Origin: a virus
Length of the DNA: 52,859 bases
Virus record (IMG/VR): IMGVR_UViG_3300011114_000478
Location: 1 to 52,859 of that record
Reading direction: 5' to 3' (one strand)
Shown here: piece after piece, positions 51,263 to 52,859 of the stretch
How the letters are laid out: every line of letters begins with the position of its first letter
Numbering within the stretch: position 1 is the first letter of the stretch
The notes under the pieces: model-generated
What the model saw: only the letters and a program-made list of their open reading frames with translations
What the model was told of the DNA's origin: nothing
The model's database searches: none
Program-made: the position numbers and the translations under genes

Positions 51263-51490
51263 TTACTTACGATCCTCCAACACTCTTGCTACGTCTTTGT
51301 TGAGTGATCGTACAATCTCCACGCATCGGGCATGCTCCTTCAATCGAACGCTGTCAGAAATCACTTGTTCAATCTTGCGAGCATATTCAATGATGTCTAA
51401 TGGCTCACCTTGTGGATCGGTGTATAGCCCATTAGGATCATTGTTGTCACAGTAAAAAAATATTTGTTTAATTAAGTCTTCGCTAATCAT
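51263..51490 (-). CDS. Hypothetical protein
   Basis: A 75-residue helical acidic protein (EDLIKQIFFYCDNNDPNG, IIEYARKIEQVISDSVRLKEHARCVEIVRSLN) without a recognised family. It overlaps the alpha-CTD-like gene by four bases and is co-directional with it. Confidence 0.55.
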   Translation of the reverse strand: MISEDLIKQIFFYCDNNDPNGLYTDPQGEPLDIIEYARKIEQVISDSVRLKEHARCVEIVRSLNKDVARVLEDRK

Positions 51491-51783
51491 CTTAACTCCT
51501 GTAGATTTGTATCCTTTAAAAATCTTTTAAGGGATATTCTTATTTTTGCAACAGTAGTTGCTCCTATATTTGGAGTTTTTAATAATGTATTGTCTGTTGC
51601 ATTCATTAAGTCATAAATGGTATTAATTTCAGAAAAATTTTTTAATTCAAATTCAACCATTTTGCTTAAATTTAAAACGTCAATTGGAACTGATCCTAAA
51701 TATTTTTTTTGAGTATAATCTTTATACCACTTTTCAAAATCTAAAAACTCTTCTTTGTTTTTTAATTCTATAAGAATTTTCAT
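51487..51783 (-). CDS. RNA polymerase alpha-CTD-like small protein
   Basis: A 98-residue protein. Residues 34-90 read IDVLNLSKMVEFELK...INTIYDLMNATDNTLLKTPNIGATTVAKIRISLKRFL and align with the alpha-CTD of bacterial RNA polymerase, including the LLKTPN(I/L)G helix-hairpin-helix core. The positions of E. coli Arg265 and Asn268, which contact DNA, are Met42 and Phe45 here, so DNA binding is probably lost. The first 33 residues have no counterpart. It may act on host RNA polymerase as a decoy or adaptor. It has AAAGGA upstream of the start. Confidence 0.65.
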   Translation of the reverse strand: MKILIELKNKEEFLDFEKWYKDYTQKKYLGSVPIDVLNLSKMVEFELKNFSEINTIYDLMNATDNTLLKTPNIGATTVAKIRISLKRFLKDTNLQELR

Positions 51784-51799
51784 ACGTTCATCCTTTCGA

Positions 51800-52606
51800 T
51801 TATTTGTATTTATTTTTTAATTGCCAAAATTTTAATAACGAGCAAAACATCTCAAAGCCTCTTTGTAAATCTTCTTCCGACCATTCGATTATTTTGCACA
51901 AACCTGCTTCCGTGCGAGAGACAAAGATGTTGGCACAACGAGCTTTGGGTATACCTAGCCCTACTCGATATGCCGATAATTGCATTAAGTGATCATCATA
52001 GGCTAACACATCCTTAGGATCTGTAAAGTCTTTAGTCTTAATATCAACCACAATACCATTGCCTACAGGGTCATTTGTTGCGTGTAAGTCACATTTTCCT
52101 GCAAAACCAAGCTCATGACCAAAAGAACGCTCAGCAATCCATCCAATTCTTCCATATTGCTCTTCTAACGCACGAACGCATCCTTGGACATGATCTTGAT
52201 ACTTATCATGCGATCTGCCCTCATAGAACGATTCTATAGCTGTATGAATCTCTGTACCAAGATCAGCGGCGTCTCGTCCTTGTTGTTTGGAATCTTGAAT
52301 AATGCGGTCAATATAATCTTGCTCTGACTCACCTTCACGTTTTGTGGATGTAAGAGCCGCCATTAAAACTTGTGTTTGCATCCATGCAACCAATGCAGGT
52401 TTAGCTGACACACCTAAGATAGTAGTAACCGAAGGTATATAGTTATGTTCTCTTGCGTCTCTTAATGTAGTATTGCGCTCCTTACCATTCTTACCTACGA
52501 TTGTATACTGTGGTATACCGTCACGCGTGTACCAATGATTTGATTCAGACGCTCGAACCTTTGGTGGTTCTGACGCATAAAATAAACTTTTGCTCTGCTC
52601 GGTCAT
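51800..52606 (-). CDS. RecB/Cas4-type PD-(D/E)XK exonuclease
   Basis: A 268-residue nuclease of the PD-(D/E)XK group. The motifs appear in order: LGTEIHTAIESFYEG (His of the group), GFAGKCDLHA (catalytic Asp), GIVVDIKTKDF (D-x-K) and YDDHLMQLSAYR. No cysteine cluster is obvious, so it is more like RecB/lambda-exonuclease-type phage nucleases than Cas4. It probably works in recombination or genome maturation with RusA and Ref. It lies two bases downstream of the DUF3310 gene. Confidence 0.82.
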   Translation of the reverse strand: MTEQSKSLFYASEPPKVRASESNHWYTRDGIPQYTIVGKNGKERNTTLRDAREHNYIPSVTTILGVSAKPALVAWMQTQVLMAALTSTKREGESEQDYIDRIIQDSKQQGRDAADLGTEIHTAIESFYEGRSHDKYQDHVQGCVRALEEQYGRIGWIAERSFGHELGFAGKCDLHATNDPVGNGIVVDIKTKDFTDPKDVLAYDDHLMQLSAYRVGLGIPKARCANIFVSRTEAGLCKIIEWSEEDLQRGFEMFCSLLKFWQLKNKYK

Positions 52607-52608
52607 AA

Positions 52609-52859
52609 TTATCTTTCGGTTAAAAATCTGTTAAGTTCTTTTGAGTACCATTCTATCTTGCCTGAATCTTCGCTTGATTCACCTTTAAGACCTATGCGAC
52701 TTGTGTATTTAAAAATATTGCCACGCAAGTAACCAACATACTCCTCAGGCGACAGCTTGGCTCGAATATACTCAATCGTCTCTATACCTCCTTGGGTATA
52801 ATGAGGTGGGTGATTGATCATGTCAGGTTTTGGCTTGTCTTTATTTTCTTTATCTATTT
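52609..52859 (-). CDS. DUF3310-family protein (T7 gp1.7-type), possibly extending beyond the window
   Basis: The 70 residues from ATG 52821 are INHPPHYTQGGIETIEYIRAKLSPEEYVGYLRGNIFKYTSRIGLKG..., with the HPPHY and GN-x-FKY motifs of DUF3310, the group of T7 gp1.7 nucleotide kinase. The frame stays open to the window edge (no stop from 52821 to 52859), and the family usually has residues before HPxHY, so the true start may lie outside. If so the feature is partial. A nucleotide-kinase role is by family only. Confidence 0.75.
   Translation of the reverse strand, partial: IDKENKDKPKPDMINHPPHYTQGGIETIEYIRAKLSPEEYVGYLRGNIFKYTSRIGLKGESSEDSGKIEWYSKELNRFLTER

Noticed and set aside
1-52859. tRNA genes, integrase, transposase, insertion sequences, attachment sites
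   Set aside because: None was seen on reading both strands. tRNAs were not searched by program, so a divergent one could have been missed; lysogeny is not supported.

Overview
The window is a contiguous stretch of a tailed double-stranded DNA phage genome. It holds replication and early genes, both terminase subunits, a portal, GroES-like and scaffold proteins, a capsid protein, tail adaptors, fibres, a lysis cassette and internal virion proteins. There is no sheath, no tape-measure-type tail gene and no integrase, so a podovirus-like, probably strictly lytic phage is the best reading. Both window edges cut genes. No DNA polymerase, primase or RNA polymerase is seen, so the genome is larger than the window. 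The DNA is AT-rich and the genes are tightly packed, with many ATGA and TAATG stop/start overlaps.

The host clue is a 23-codon gene at 6226-6297 that encodes PqqA, the peptide precursor of pyrroloquinoline quinone (PQQ). It keeps the Glu15 and Tyr19 that become PQQ. With the AT-rich, compact genome this suggests a PQQ-using Gram-negative host. A streamlined aquatic methylotroph of the Methylophilales type is my inference, because methanol dehydrogenase needs PQQ; the sequence does not prove it.

Layout. (1) 2-6138, rightward: DnaB-like helicase, RusA resolvase, Ref-like HNH nuclease, C5 DNA methyltransferase, a CmoA-like methyltransferase and small proteins. (2) 6139-9281: pqqA with its own promoter, terminator and flanking palindromes, an ArdC-like antirestriction protein and small early genes. 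Three promoters (3545, 6551, 7811) are each followed at about +1 by a different palindrome. (3) 9282-9483: a control region with four 7-mers and three palindromes spaced exactly 22 bp, then a terminase promoter. (4) 9484-26194: packaging, portal, co-chaperonin, scaffold, capsid, decoration and adaptor genes, including a 1220-residue composite protein. (5) 26215-32902: a freestanding HNH gene and two repetitive tail fibres. (6) 32913-34961: two 2-oxoglutarate oxygenases, a sulfotransferase-like protein and an APS kinase, which look like a modification cassette. (7) 34962-36467: lysis genes. (8) 36476-49853: adaptor, tail and internal virion proteins, ending with a lytic transglycosylase. (9) 49850-52859, leftward: SprT-like protease, SleB-like hydrolase, an RNA polymerase alpha-CTD-like protein, RecB-like nuclease and a DUF3310 protein.

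The genes suggest a phage that protects its DNA (methylation plus ArdC), may prop up host PQQ-dependent energy metabolism by supplying the consumed precursor peptide, and may decorate a surface or virion target using PAPS. The most unusual items are pqqA with its palindrome-rich control region, the sulfation/hydroxylation cassette, the alpha-CTD-like protein that lacks DNA-contact residues, the repeated 5-prime leader hairpins, and a Lys/Gly-Gly motif shared by eight proteins, most of them in the virion gene block.
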